From: Stenopsyche tienmushanensis
Taxonomy: Eukaryota > Arthropoda > Insecta > Trichoptera > Stenopsychidae
NCBI GenBank assembly: GCA_008973525.1
Contig: WACJ01000503.1
Location: 434,001-498,000 of the forward strand
Reading direction: 5' to 3'
Length of the DNA stretch: 64,000 nucleotides
The notes below the pieces were generated by a model. The model saw only the letters and a list, made by a program, of their open reading frames with translations, was not told the DNA's origin and did not search any database. Shown here piece after piece: positions 63,297 to 64,000 of this stretch; the stretch's first letter is position 1; the number at the start of each line of letters is the position of its first letter. The position numbers and the translations under genes are program-made.

Positions 63297-63720
63297 GAGG
63301 GGGCGCCGCGTTTCGCGAGCCCCCATCGCAGCACCAACGCCGCTGCCGCCACGGCTGCCAACCGCCGCGGCGTATCTCGGACGGCCCAGACGGCCGCGCC
63401 GCGGGCGCAATGCGCCGGCCGCAGCGCCCGGCCGCCGGAGCCCGAACAGCGGCGGACGCGCCCCCTAACTAGGCGAGGGGGCGCAGAGTTCTTTGATCCG
63501 CTGGATCGACGACGGCTGTCAGGCTGTCGAGCGGCGACGAGGGGAAAACTCCATGGAGGGATGTGAGGATAATGAATGCAAGTCTTCAATTACTAAACAC
63601 GACTTCGCAGATTGCGAGGCACGTGGCCTCCATGCGGGGCGATGCGTGCGGGCCAAAATGTCCGTCGACCGCCTCCCAAGGCTACAACAACGTTAAGACT
63701 TTTCGGTTGCCCGCCTAACG
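63297..63720. other. CpG-dense GC-rich segment inside mariner relic
   Basis: The first 180 bases are extremely rich in CpG, with GCGCCCCC and GGGGGCGC as an eight-base inverted repeat near 63458-63484. Frames are open on both strands (63197-63472, 63281-63589 and 63493-63696) and give arginine/alanine/proline-rich products without a domain, most likely because high GC removes stops. Origin is unknown. It shares the short motif GAGGGGGCG with the island at 43855. Confidence 0.5.
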
Positions 63721-63829
63721 GTTAGTCCGCGGCGGGTCTTAATAGCAAAAAGTATGGCCAGCTTAAAGCCGACCAAACTGTCGACGACAGAACATTTTGG
63801 TCCACGCAACAAATCAATTATATACAATA

Positions 63830-64000
63830 GTTTCTCCTATTTTTAGAAACTCAAAGTGTACTATCCCACCACAATCCCACCATATAATCAAGTGGACCTT
63901 TTTTTATAGTCAAAGAAGGTTTAGGAGTTGGTACAGCCGGTTGATTAGTTGAAAGCCACTGATTAGTTCTTTTGACATTGTCGTATACTATCCATTTTTC
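63830..64000 (-). pseudogene. mariner transposase N-terminal/central relic, partial
   Basis: From the window edge the minus strand reads EKWIVYDNVKRTNQWLS, then QPAVPTPKPSLTIKK, which is the stretch after the first catalytic aspartate (GDEKW) in mariner transposases. After a frameshift, WWDCGGIVHFEFL and GETI follow, the usual VWWDxKGIVxFELL block. A stop follows shortly. The start of the gene lies beyond position 64000. The remaining C-terminal half is not present before the terminus at 63209. Confidence 0.85.

Larger units (their letters stand above)
63207..64000 (-). mobile_element. mariner-like element relic interrupted by a GC-rich insert, runs off window
   Basis: The terminus TTAGGGGGACCC then ATAAGTAATC begins at 63209 after TA and shares its first twelve bases with the relic at 25802. 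On the minus strand the transposase N-terminal half enters from the window edge. Between the two, about 63297-63720 is GC-rich and does not look like mariner. The element therefore seems to have lost its second half or taken an insertion there. Confidence 0.65.

Noticed and set aside
63281..63589. 102-codon minus-strand frame as a protein
   Set aside because: Low-complexity arginine/alanine/serine product, with competing frames on the other strand in a CpG-dense segment inside a transposon relic.
61473..64000. A single mariner element split by a 2-kb insertion
   Set aside because: A mariner terminus at 63209 closes the right-hand relic, so the C-terminal piece at 61390-61690 is better explained as a separate insertion.

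Overview
The window looks like non-coding DNA from an AT-rich animal genome, most probably an arthropod. I judge this from the strong A/T bias, the absence of any long clean reading frame, and the mix of decayed mobile elements: mariner, pogo-like and piggyBac-like DNA transposons, a Mutator-like transposase relic, a non-LTR retrotransposon piece and two tRNA-derived SINE families. There is no operon structure, rRNA, true tRNA gene or CRISPR array. I could not support a single intact host gene in 64 kb. The stretch may be an intergenic desert or the inside of a very long intron.

Layout from left to right. 1-45 is the end of a SINE-1 copy. 5634-5730 is a tRNA-Thr-like SINE (SINE-2). 7435-8290 is a Mutator-like transposase relic. 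14392-15011 is a complete pogo-like element with 26-bp matching ends inside TA repeats. 16870-17470 holds two SINE-1 relics. 19483-20399 is a second pogo-like element of a different sequence family. 21245-21355 is SINE-1. 25303-25530 is a 117-bp tandem duplication. 25800-26142 is a mariner relic on the minus strand. 27930-28984 is a non-LTR reverse transcriptase relic with an internal deletion. 31190-31797 is the best SINE-1 copy, followed by SINE-2 (31942-32023) and an element rich in AAACCGGTTT motifs (32024-32860). 34159-34911 is a piggyBac-like element with TTAA target repeats. 37600-38215 holds two SINE-1 relics. 39432-39945 is a third pogo-like copy. SINE-1 copies follow at 40978, 42360 and 48910. 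43855-44390 is a GC-rich island of unknown origin. 61390-61690 is a mariner C-terminal relic. 63207 to the window end is a second mariner relic with a CpG-dense insert.

Between these are long AT-rich stretches with a few islands of more even base composition (about 9.0-9.7, 12.7-13.0, 16.0-16.5, 23.3-23.7, 30.3-30.7, 35.9-36.7, 46.0-46.5, 49.6-50.1, 56.2-56.9 and 60.6-61.2 kb). These could be conserved regulatory DNA, but that is inference only.

The most interesting observation is that two unrelated-looking pogo-type families share one sequence scaffold. In each, the short word at the termini is repeated at several internal sites, and the word has been swapped as a set between the families. 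The second is the SINE-1 family, with about ten copies, a fixed tail module and a perfect small hairpin. No new defence or biosynthetic system is visible.
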